A program made the position numbers and the translations under genes. From Algoriphagus sp. (lineage in GTDB: Bacteria; Bacteroidota; Bacteroidia; Cytophagales; Cyclobacteriaceae), in the NCBI GenBank assembly GCA_030833985.1, contig JAURGC010000005.1, positions 1 to 36,831 on the forward strand: 36,831 nt of DNA. Direction: 5' to 3'. Shown piece after piece: positions 1 to 7,961 of the stretch (the stretch's first letter is position 1; each line of letters opens with the position of its first letter). Under the pieces are notes generated by a model, which was not told the origin of the DNA, did no database searches, and saw nothing but the letters and a program-made list of their open reading frames with translations.

Positions 1-2
1 TA

Positions 3-338
3 GGCATTGCGGGCATATTCCTCCTCCTGACTGGGTTTTGGTGGATTAAAACCCAACAAAGGAAGCGTAATTTAGTGAACCTATCCCCTGTAGTAACCAA
101 GGAACATTTGGACCTATTTATCCGAGAGCACCTCAGTACCGTTTCCATAGAATTACTCTCCACGCACTATAAGTTGACTGTAGGTGAATTGTACAAACTA
201 ATGGGCAACAATAAACCTGGGGAATACATCCGTAAACTGCGCTTAGAAAAAGTGAAAGCGCTACGAGCAGAACAAAAGACTTTGGAAGAAATAAGTGCCA
301 TTACCGGATTCTCAGTGAGTTACCTCAAAAAAATCTAG
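3..338 (+). CDS. C-terminal part of an AraC-type HTH transcriptional regulator preceded by a hydrophobic (TM-like) segment; 5' end outside window
   Basis: The frame stays open upstream of the listed start to the window edge (GIAGIFLLLTGFWWIKTQQRKRN...). Two-helix AraC-like pattern ...EYIRKLRLEKVKALRAEQKTLEEISAITGFSVSYLKK. Confidence 0.7.
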   Translation, partial: GIAGIFLLLTGFWWIKTQQRKRNLVNLSPVVTKEHLDLFIREHLSTVSIELLSTHYKLTVGELYKLMGNNKPGEYIRKLRLEKVKALRAEQKTLEEISAITGFSVSYLKKI

Positions 339-356
339 TTTGCCACAAGGCAGACT
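327..356 (-). terminator. Rho-independent terminator downstream of galE
   Basis: Minus strand: AGTCTGCC-TTGT-GGCAAACT stem followed by AGATTTTTTT. Confidence 0.55.
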
Positions 357-1177
357 TATCCTTTTCTCAACGTCTGCTGCCAGCGCCAGCTGTCTCGCAT
401 GCAGTCTTCCAAGTCATACTTAGGATTCCAGCCCAAGACTTGATTTATTTTGGTGGTATCGGCCCAGGTCTTCACCACATCTCCAGCCCTTCTTGGACCA
501 ATTTCATAGGCCAATTGAAGATCATTTACTTTTTCAAAGGCATGGATCACCTCTAATACAGTGTTGCCTTTACCTGTGCCTACATTGAATACCTCGTAAA
601 AATCAAGCGGCTTTTCAAAGAGAAAACGGAGCGCCTTCACATGTGCATCGGCCAAATCCACCACGTGGATGTAATCTCGGATGCAACTTCCATCGGGTGT
701 GTCGTAATCGTTGCCAAACACGGTGAGTTTCTGACGAATTCCAGCCGCTGTCTGCGTGATGAAGGGAACCAGGTTTTGGGGAGTACCCATGGGTAACTCG
801 CCTATCTTTGCAGTCGGATGCGCTCCTACGGGATTAAAGTAGCGGAGTGCCACTACGCGAATCCCAGGTTTGCTTTTGAGGTAATCCAATAGGATATCCT
901 CTCCGAATTTCTTGGTATTTCCGTAAGGACTTTCGGCATCTTTTCGAGGGGTTGATTCCATAACGGGCAGCACATCTGGCTGTCCATAAACCGTGCAGGA
1001 GGAAGAAAAGACGAGATTTTTGATTTCCTTGTCTCGCATAAACTCCAATAAGACGAGTAAAGACCCCAAGTTATTCTTGTAATAAGCCAAGGGCTGCTGG
1101 GTACTCTCTCCTAAGGCCTTGAAGGCTGCAAAATGGATGACCCCTTCGAGTTGATGGTCTTTTGCGATTTGATCCAA
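356..1177 (-). pseudogene. galE: UDP-glucose 4-epimerase, N-terminally truncated (Rossmann GxxGxxG segment, about 60-65 aa, missing)
   Basis: GVIHFAAFKALGES, YGNTKKFGE, ALRYFNPVGAHP, GSCIRDYIHVVDLADAH, NVGTGKGNTVLEV are GalE hallmarks. The upstream frame hits TGA within about 10 codons with no TGGAGYIGSH segment. Confidence 0.85.
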
Positions 1178-1212
1178 AAGATTAAAACAGGAAAAAGTGT
1201 GAATTCATTTCA

Positions 1213-1461
1213 CTAAGGATTGAGAATAGATCGCTGGATATTGATCAAAAAATTATAGAGTTGGGAAGGCTGAAGAATAACCACTATCTCTTCTTCATCA
1301 GACTTATCCGATTCAATCAGAATCATTATTTTTTTAGCGAATGAATCCTCCTTCTCCGTTATTTCATCTGGACCAATAAAGTAGTCATCTTTAATAATGT
1401 AATGGGAGTCTGATTCTATGGCTAAGAGTTCTTTTAACTGACTACTTATTTTTCTTTCCAT
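1213..1461 (-). CDS. Hypothetical acidic 82-aa protein near left end of the insertion
   Basis: ORF with ATG start; no recognised domain. Confidence 0.4.
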   Translation of the reverse strand: MERKISSQLKELLAIESDSHYIIKDDYFIGPDEITEKEDSFAKKIMILIESDKSDEEEIVVILQPSQLYNFLINIQRSILNP

Positions 1462-1573
1462 GGTCTTCTACTATGCCAGTTAGGCTGAATTTATTTTTAC
1501 TTCCTTCAATATTTCCGGTAATTGAATCGAGCAAATTTTTCAATTGATTCTCTGTGATGATTAATTTCTTCAT
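1442..1573 (-). CDS. Hypothetical 43-aa protein (MKKLIITENQLKNLLDSITGNIEGSKNKFSLTGIVEDHGKKNK)
   Basis: Read on the minus strand; ATG to TAG, overlaps the start of the 82-aa ORF by about 20 nt. Confidence 0.3.
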   Translation of the reverse strand: MKKLIITENQLKNLLDSITGNIEGSKNKFSLTGIVEDHGKKNK

Positions 1574-1622
1574 ACCCATAAATATCCGATTCCTTGTTTT
1601 TTTGAAATTTTGGCCAGAAATT

Positions 1623-1656
1623 TTTTATGACAAAAGATCATTTTTTTGTCATAAAA
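1623..1656. repeat. Perfect 13-bp inverted repeat TTTTATGACAAAA / TTTTGTCATAAAA, 8-nt spacer
   Basis: Directly visible arms at 1623-1635 and 1644-1656. Confidence 0.8.
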
Positions 1657-2003
1657 TAATTTTTTCAGAAAAAAACTTCACTCAAAAAATTATCCCCCCT
1701 ATCCGAATTGCCAAATACTTGACATGTTAAGTTCTGATACCGAGAGGGGGGCCGGGGGGCCGGTCATTATTAGTGAGATCGGCAATTATTCTTTGCAGTA
1801 TGATTAAGAATTAACTGTTTAAATGAATTGAACTAAAGGGTTAGTTTGGTCCAGTCACTTTTTAACAGATCAGCGCTTACAAAACAGTGCGAAGTTTTAT
1901 TCTAGGCAGCTAAAATTCTTTGTGAATTGATGGTTTACAATTCAGGAACGAACAATGCTGCATTGTAATTTTTGTCGCTCTATATTAGCCCAAAGGGATT
2001 CAT

Positions 2004-2651
2004 ATGGAAAAATACATTGGTTATGTTCGAACGAGCACTGGAAAACAAAATCTTGGTTTAGAGGAACAACAAACTCAGATTATCAATTTTATATCAAGCC
2101 AAAATGGGGAGTTAGTGGAGATTATCATGGAACAAGAAAGCGGAAAGAATAATTTACGTAAAGGTCTCGAGACCGCTTTGGAGAAATGTTCTAGGAACGG
2201 TTGTACTTTGTTATTTACAAAACTAGATAGGTTGACTAGAGAGGTTGAGTTTTTGTTCGCCATCCGAAATAGAGGTGTAAAGTTGCGATGTATAGCTTTA
2301 CCGGAATTAAATACCCTGACCCTTGGCATTTTTGGTTCCATGGCACAATATGAAAGGGAAATTATCTCCCACCGTACAAAACTCGCATTAAATGAGTTGA
2401 AGAAGACAAGACCGCTTGGCAAAATCGAAAACCTGACGAAAGAAGGTCGTCAAAAAGGAAATGAGATAGTAAAACAACAAAGAATCGAAAATGAAAACTG
2501 GAGGCGTGCAAAAACATTCGTTGAACATTTTCAAATGAAAAATGGGTATTTGAACCTGGCTGAAGTTTCTCGCCTCTTAAATGAAAACGGGTACAAAACA
2601 AGGAAAGGTTGCTCCTTTAGACCAACTACAGTCAAAAGATTGTTGTCTTAA
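2004..2651 (+). CDS. Small serine recombinase (resolvase/invertase family)
   Basis: YVRTSTGKQNLGLEEQQTQI catalytic-Ser region, LLFTKLDRLTREVEFLF, GSMAQYEREIISHRTKLAL, C-terminal HTH-like region. Confidence 0.85.
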   Translation: MEKYIGYVRTSTGKQNLGLEEQQTQIINFISSQNGELVEIIMEQESGKNNLRKGLETALEKCSRNGCTLLFTKLDRLTREVEFLFAIRNRGVKLRCIALPELNTLTLGIFGSMAQYEREIISHRTKLALNELKKTRPLGKIENLTKEGRQKGNEIVKQQRIENENWRRAKTFVEHFQMKNGYLNLAEVSRLLNENGYKTRKGCSFRPTTVKRLLS

Positions 2652-2747
2652 TTTTTGATAAATATTGTTTTGTTTACTGTTGACCAAAACTTAAATCCAT
2701 TGTTTAGCTTCAACAGTAATGTCATCCACCCTACTTTTTTAAACTAA

Positions 2748-2761
2748 TCGTTAATTAACGA
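2748..2761. repeat. Perfect 14-bp palindrome TCGTTAATTAACGA
   Basis: Directly visible; TCGT...ACGA arms recur at 2782-2792. Confidence 0.8.
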
Positions 2762-3023
2762 AAGACTCAATCCCCACCTTGTCGTTTTACGATAAATAAT
2801 TAGACCTAATTTTTTAAAAATCATCGTTCTGGTTGATTGAATCGAAAAAATTCTCTAATGATAGTGCCTATTTAACTCAGTAAATCACACGGTTCTTTCT
2901 TACGACAAAAACATCAATTGAAGACCATATTTGTTTTTTAATCCTGTTCAAAATTAAATTAGTCAACTTTTTTAGGCGCAATTTTTTTTTACAAAAAATT
3001 GAGTTTATCCTTTTTAAAAAAGG

Positions 3024-4538
3024 ATGATCAAAGTTGTTGCAGTACCAAAAGGAATAGATGTTGAGGGTCTTTTTGAAAGTTTTAGTGTATTACAATTACG
3101 TACGAAAGCTCGCCTAAAGGACAAAATTTACTACTTCCTATCCAAAGTCGTTACTCATGACGGCAATATTCATTTACACGAAAAAAATGAAGGTTTTCGT
3201 CGAATTTCCATGAGTAAAATGGATAAGATACTTGGATCGAGGGATTCCAGATTCATCTTAAAAATACTCATGCAAGAGTCTAATCCAATTATTGAAAAAA
3301 AACCTAGTTACCGTGTTGGCAAATTCCCAAAAGGGTACCGATTAACTATAAAATATAGAACCGGTGAAATCGAATTTAAATCCTTAAAAAAAGACTTATC
3401 TGAAAAAATCCTTTTGGTTGAGAAGAATGAATCCTCCCTTCCAAATTACGATTTCTTGACTGAACAATTTTCGAAATACAGAATCAATTTTACTCTCGAG
3501 TTTCAGGAATTTATTTTTGAAATGGGTTTAGGTCTTATTGGACTTTCGGTCAACAAATTCCAACATCAAATCATATATAATAAAATGGGGAGGTACCTTA
3601 AATACTTAGAAGAAATGAATTCTGGAAGATTCCATATTAGTCATTCACAAAAAAACCACAGATTAAATTCAATACTTACATGGGTACCAAAAGAGAGTCG
3701 GAATTTTATAAATATAGGAGGGCAATCGATGGTTGAAGTGGATTTAAGTTGTAGTCAGCCTTACCTATTGGCTTCCATCATAATAGACATACTTAAAGAG
3801 GAAGGGTCTCTTAAAAAGGAAGAGAACACTACTAGAACATCCTTCTCCATTATTAACTATATTAAGGAAGTAGAGAATGAATTAATTCAAAGGATATATC
3901 CCTTTATGTTGCGCACTTTTTCAGAAATGAGTGAAGAACAAAAAGACTCACTTCAATATTTTACCCAAATTCCATTTGATCAGGATTTTTATACTTGGAT
4001 ACAGGATCAATCACGTCAAAGAGTGAAAAGAAACGAAGTCAAGGGGGCCATTCTTTTTTTCCTTTTTGATGATAACATGGGCCATAGAAGGAATAGTAAA
4101 ATCCTAGTTGAACTTTCATACTTACTCCCAGGACTAAATTATTTCATAGAGACCATGCTCAAGTTGGTCGGTAATTCTGATTTTGCTAGGTTTCTTCAAA
4201 TAATTGAAAGCCATATCTTAATTAATATCTTAGTCCGATCTTTCCATTCGTCATTCCCAGAAATCCCTCTTTTCACAATTCATGATGCAATACTTACTAC
4301 AGCAGAGTTTGCCCCTAAACTAAAGAAATATGTAGATGAGGAACTGAGTTCACTTACATCCATCAAACCACGGACTAAAATTTCTTACCCAACTCCAATG
4401 AAGGATTTAGTCGAGTTGTCGATCCTTAAGGAATGGGATAAAATCAAGAAAATAGATACCAGAAAGAAATATGAAAAACTTAAACACTCAATCTTTCCAA
4501 TAAACATCCAGCGAGGAAAAAATATGCTTGAGAGTTAA
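3024..4538 (+). CDS. Divergent A-family (PolA/T7 RNAP-like) palm polymerase or primase-like protein of a mobile element
   Basis: Ordered motifs: RNFINIGGQSMVEVDLSCSQPYLLAS (motif A-like), RQRVKRNEVKGAILFFLFDDN (motif B-like), IPLFTIHDAILTT (motif C-like HD). Confidence 0.6.
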   Translation: MIKVVAVPKGIDVEGLFESFSVLQLRTKARLKDKIYYFLSKVVTHDGNIHLHEKNEGFRRISMSKMDKILGSRDSRFILKILMQESNPIIEKKPSYRVGKFPKGYRLTIKYRTGEIEFKSLKKDLSEKILLVEKNESSLPNYDFLTEQFSKYRINFTLEFQEFIFEMGLGLIGLSVNKFQHQIIYNKMGRYLKYLEEMNSGRFHISHSQKNHRLNSILTWVPKESRNFINIGGQSMVEVDLSCSQPYLLASIIIDILKEEGSLKKEENTTRTSFSIINYIKEVENELIQRIYPFMLRTFSEMSEEQKDSLQYFTQIPFDQDFYTWIQDQSRQRVKRNEVKGAILFFLFDDNMGHRRNSKILVELSYLLPGLNYFIETMLKLVGNSDFARFLQIIESHILINILVRSFHSSFPEIPLFTIHDAILTTAEFAPKLKKYVDEELSSLTSIKPRTKISYPTPMKDLVELSILKEWDKIKKIDTRKKYEKLKHSIFPINIQRGKNMLES

Positions 4539-4937
4539 GTATTCAAATTTGCTGAGCCGATAAAAATGTTCATGTTTAATTGAAGTAATCCGTTTCTCAA
4601 TTTGACAAGAACCTTAAGAACATCAGCAACGGTTGAACTTTATTCCAACTTTCCTCTGAGGATTACAGACCGGTTCATCTATTGAATTTGATTTCTTCAT
4701 GTAAATCGTAAGGAAGTTCAACCATTAACCACCGTTCATTCACTCAATGAATCCCAAAGAAAAAGGGCGAACAAGGGGATAGGGTTGGACTTCTTTCAAC
4801 CGCAAAAGGCGTAGTATTGGGTTGATTGAATTAGAAACTTAGTTTTTTAATTTTTTTTTATTACTAAACCTTCGTTTTTAGAGGTTTTGGAGGGTTTTTG
4901 AAAAAAGATCAATATTTTTTAAAAAAATGTTGTGAAA

Positions 4938-4945
4938 TAAATTTG
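4938..4945 (+). promoter_or_regulatory. Possible Bacteroidetes-type -7 element TAAATTTG upstream of the 4995 ORF
   Basis: Matches TAnnTTTG consensus; weak upstream T-rich -33 region. Confidence 0.3.
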
Positions 4946-4994
4946 CATAACATTTTTGTTGTTACTAGCTTTGCTCACAACAAAACGAAAAACT

Positions 4995-5618
4995 ATGAAT
5001 CTTCTCCTTGAAATCACTAGCACCCCGGTATTGGAATCTCTCCTATTTCTCCTTCTTGCTGGACATGATGCAATGAAAATTAATTGGTCTAATGGGTTGG
5101 TTAAAGATTACTTCAACCAATTCAATGAATTAAAAGAAAAGTCAGAAGCAGTAGAATTCGTAAATATCGTCCTTCAAGACAATTTCAATGAAGATGTAAA
5201 AAATGATAAGTCTTTAACTCACCTTCACTACAGGTTGGAAAAACTCAAAAAACAACTCTTAAAAACCTACTTCACTTCCCTCAAAAGGGAAAAGGAGTTT
5301 TTGGATCAATACGAGTATGTTGGAGATTTTAATTCGGTTATTTCAAAACTCTTCCTACAGATGAAAAGACTTCAATTGGTCATTCAACCTGATGTTCAGA
5401 TTGCTACCAGTGTGCATGCTAAGTCTAAAATCACTTACATGACTGCACGAGGATTTTGGATTAATGATTCAGGTGAAAGAGAAAGGGCTTTTGTTAAGTC
5501 TCTAGGAAGGCTGGATGAGTTTAAGGAAGGAAAGAAAGACCCAGTTATCGAAAAAATTGGAATAGAAAAAATCCGAGAAGCAAGTCTTCAAACATACAAT
5601 TCAAAATACCCTGATTGA
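4995..5618 (+). CDS. Hypothetical protein (about 207 aa; ORF track start 4956 is a TTG, ATG at 4995 more likely)
   Basis: Long ORF in the same orientation between the polymerase-like and MTase genes; no recognised domain. Confidence 0.55.
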   Translation: MNLLLEITSTPVLESLLFLLLAGHDAMKINWSNGLVKDYFNQFNELKEKSEAVEFVNIVLQDNFNEDVKNDKSLTHLHYRLEKLKKQLLKTYFTSLKREKEFLDQYEYVGDFNSVISKLFLQMKRLQLVIQPDVQIATSVHAKSKITYMTARGFWINDSGERERAFVKSLGRLDEFKEGKKDPVIEKIGIEKIREASLQTYNSKYPD

Positions 5619-5784
5619 GGGGTGTTTTTTTGAGAATTTTGTCGGCCAAATTTCGATAACAACATTCATTGATTATTAATTAGTGCCTTCTATGATGTCA
5701 TAATGACCTCGCATGGGATTCCTACGCCTAATTAGTCGACCTGAAAAAGATAACAACAATAAGTAAACCATAAACCAATTTCTT

Positions 5785-7560
5785 ATGAAAAACCAAGTAC
5801 AAAATGATGTCCAAGTGATGTCAAATCCAATTGAAAAGTTTGTCAGAAAATCTGCTGAACTCCTTCCTGCCACATCTAATAATCACTCGCAGCTTCCTCA
5901 ATTTAGGGACAGTGGACGATGTCAAGATGCCAACAGCATGCAGTTGATTGAAGTATCTCAAATCATCGAAGTCGAAGGACTTAAAACTTTCTATGATGAC
6001 TGGACCGAGCTTGAAAGAGAAGACATGATTTCTTCTCTTGAAACTCACGGCCAAAAAGTCCCAGCGATTATTAATAAGGATAACATCCTAATTGATGGCT
6101 ACAGAAGAAAGGTTTGTCTTGAAGAACTCGGAATTGATGGAATTTGGGTGATAGTGAAAGACTGTCCTCCAGCGCTCGAGGAAAGAATAATCCACAATAA
6201 GTACCGAGTGAAGACAACTAATGACCTGGTAAAGGAAATTAAGTCAGTATTCGAAAAGTTCCCCAAAAAACAAGGAAAGAAAAATCTTGAGGGAAAGTAT
6301 ACCCGGCACGAAGTCATTTCAAATGAACTTGGGCGCAGATGGAAAGGTGATAAAACCCTTAAGAAAGTTGAGGAGGTAATGGAAAATGACCTTGAAGGTA
6401 ATACCCTACTAAAGGGTATCGTCTCCCAGAAATGGTCTGTCGACAAGTGTCATGAGTACATTGAAAAATGGAAAGGAATCGATGAGGTCAACAATTATGG
6501 GCTCACTGAACGCCTAAAAAAAGGAGAATTATCCATTTCTGAGACCTGTAAATTGATTGAGTCCAGACATGGACTAGATAAGTACCAAGACACTTTCGTA
6601 ATCCCCAATAAATCCATCTCATTCAACATGGATTGTACCTTAATCAAAAACATGAAGGATTTTTTCGGGAAGATCGCGCTAATTTTCACATCTGTGCCGT
6701 ATTTCTCCCTTCGTTTTTATGAAAATGGTGAAGGTTTTGATCAATTAGGTCACGAAGAAACTCCCTTTCAGTACTGCGAGAGAATGGCGAAAATAATTGC
6801 GGATGTCTCAGTAACACTTAAAGAATCTGGAAACCTGATGATCAATATCGGTGAGTCTTATGAGAATGGTGTTGGTCTTGGAATTCCTGATATGCTGAAA
6901 GAGTCAATTTTAAAGCACACCAAGTTAATATACAAGGAGAGACTGGTATGGACCAAGCCTAATCCTCGCCCTCAGAATGAGAATGTGCAAAGGCCAATCA
7001 ACAACTTGGAGTATATTCTTTGGTTTGTAGTTGACCCTGAAAAGGCCAAATACAATTTGGTCACCTACACTGACCCTAGGAAAGAGAAGAAAATGAAAAT
7101 TACAAATGGTGCTAAAGATGTGGACGAAAATGGAATTGTATGGGAGAAGGTGAAATCCATTTCCAAACCGTACCAAAAAATCATGTCCCATATTTCAGCT
7201 CAGCAGGTTCTTCACATGATTGAGTGTACCACTGGAAAAAATAGTGAAATCTATAAGGTTTATAGTGAAGGTGGGCCGGCAGTCATGGCAGAGCTTCTCC
7301 CAATACTTCCGATCATGATGACGACCACCGAAAACGACGGCGATATTGTATATGATCCCTTCTCTGGGACGAATGTGGTTGGAAGATCAGCAATCCTTCT
7401 AAATAGGATGGCCTTAGCCACCGAATTGTCTCGAAAGTATTACACCATAGGATGTGGAGTTGTAGAAAACGCTGTCAAAGATTTCAATCAAGAGGATTTA
7501 GATCTTGTGAATTATTTCTGTAATCCTGAAATGGAAAATCATTTCCCAGTTGCAGCCTAA
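5785..7560 (+). CDS. ParB-like N-terminal domain fused to beta-class N4/N6 DNA methyltransferase
   Basis: ParB-like ISSLETHGQKVPAIINKDNILIDGYRRKVCLEELGI. MTase motif IV-like TSVPYFSLRFY...ESGNLMINIGESY, then motif I-like VYDPFSGTNVVGRSA...YYTIG. Confidence 0.8.
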   Translation: MKNQVQNDVQVMSNPIEKFVRKSAELLPATSNNHSQLPQFRDSGRCQDANSMQLIEVSQIIEVEGLKTFYDDWTELEREDMISSLETHGQKVPAIINKDNILIDGYRRKVCLEELGIDGIWVIVKDCPPALEERIIHNKYRVKTTNDLVKEIKSVFEKFPKKQGKKNLEGKYTRHEVISNELGRRWKGDKTLKKVEEVMENDLEGNTLLKGIVSQKWSVDKCHEYIEKWKGIDEVNNYGLTERLKKGELSISETCKLIESRHGLDKYQDTFVIPNKSISFNMDCTLIKNMKDFFGKIALIFTSVPYFSLRFYENGEGFDQLGHEETPFQYCERMAKIIADVSVTLKESGNLMINIGESYENGVGLGIPDMLKESILKHTKLIYKERLVWTKPNPRPQNENVQRPINNLEYILWFVVDPEKAKYNLVTYTDPRKEKKMKITNGAKDVDENGIVWEKVKSISKPYQKIMSHISAQQVLHMIECTTGKNSEIYKVYSEGGPAVMAELLPILPIMMTTTENDGDIVYDPFSGTNVVGRSAILLNRMALATELSRKYYTIGCGVVENAVKDFNQEDLDLVNYFCNPEMENHFPVAA

Positions 7561-7599
7561 CCAACCTTATTCATTATCAAAACTAAAAACGAAAAAGAC

Positions 7600-7752
7600 A
7601 TGAAAACCAAGGACAAAAAAATCAAAAGACTTACTAAGGAAATCAAAATCAACAAACTTTATCCATGGGAGGACAACTGCATGGATGCTATAAACCTGAA
7701 TGGAAAGGTTTGTGGGATTATTCTACCCTTTGCTATTAACCAAGCAGCATGA
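7600..7752 (+). CDS. Small 50-aa ORF, first of a coupled trio with the large serine recombinase
   Basis: MKTKDKKIKRLTKEIKINKLYPWEDNCMDAINLNGKVCGIILPFAINQAA; stop overlaps the next ATG (ATGA at 7749-7752). Confidence 0.5.
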   Translation: MKTKDKKIKRLTKEIKINKLYPWEDNCMDAINLNGKVCGIILPFAINQAA

Positions 7753-7961
7753 TTACGAAAGAAAGGAATCTACAAGAGGAAAACTCAAGAAATGGACCCT
7801 CCCCTACTGGGGAGGATCTAATTTCCCTGGAACTATTGATGGATGCGTTTGCGGAATTAGAATATCAATTCTTCTTAGAAAAAAATGAGATGTTGAATGC
7901 AGCATCTAATCAACCTAGACTTGACCTTAGCCACACCACGAACCAAAAAACTGCTGCCTGA
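7749..7961 (+). CDS. Small 70-aa ORF coupled to the large serine recombinase
   Basis: ATGA overlap at its 5' end and TGATG overlap (7959-7963) at its 3' end. Confidence 0.55.
   Translation: MITKERNLQEENSRNGPSPTGEDLISLELLMDAFAELEYQFFLEKNEMLNAASNQPRLDLSHTTNQKTAA

Noticed and set aside
1955-2152. 65-aa ORF overlapping the small serine recombinase
   Set aside because: Out-of-frame shadow of the recombinase coding sequence with no independent support.
2075-2601. Minus-strand ORFs of 115 and 79 aa opposite the small recombinase
   Set aside because: Antisense shadows of a clearly coding plus-strand gene.
5676-7191. Several minus-strand ORFs opposite the ParB-MTase gene
   Set aside because: Antisense shadow ORFs with no recognisable domains.
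7700-7888. 62-aa ORF starting at 7700
   Set aside because: Competes with the coupled 7600-7752 and 7749-7961 ORFs, whose start/stop overlaps are more convincing.
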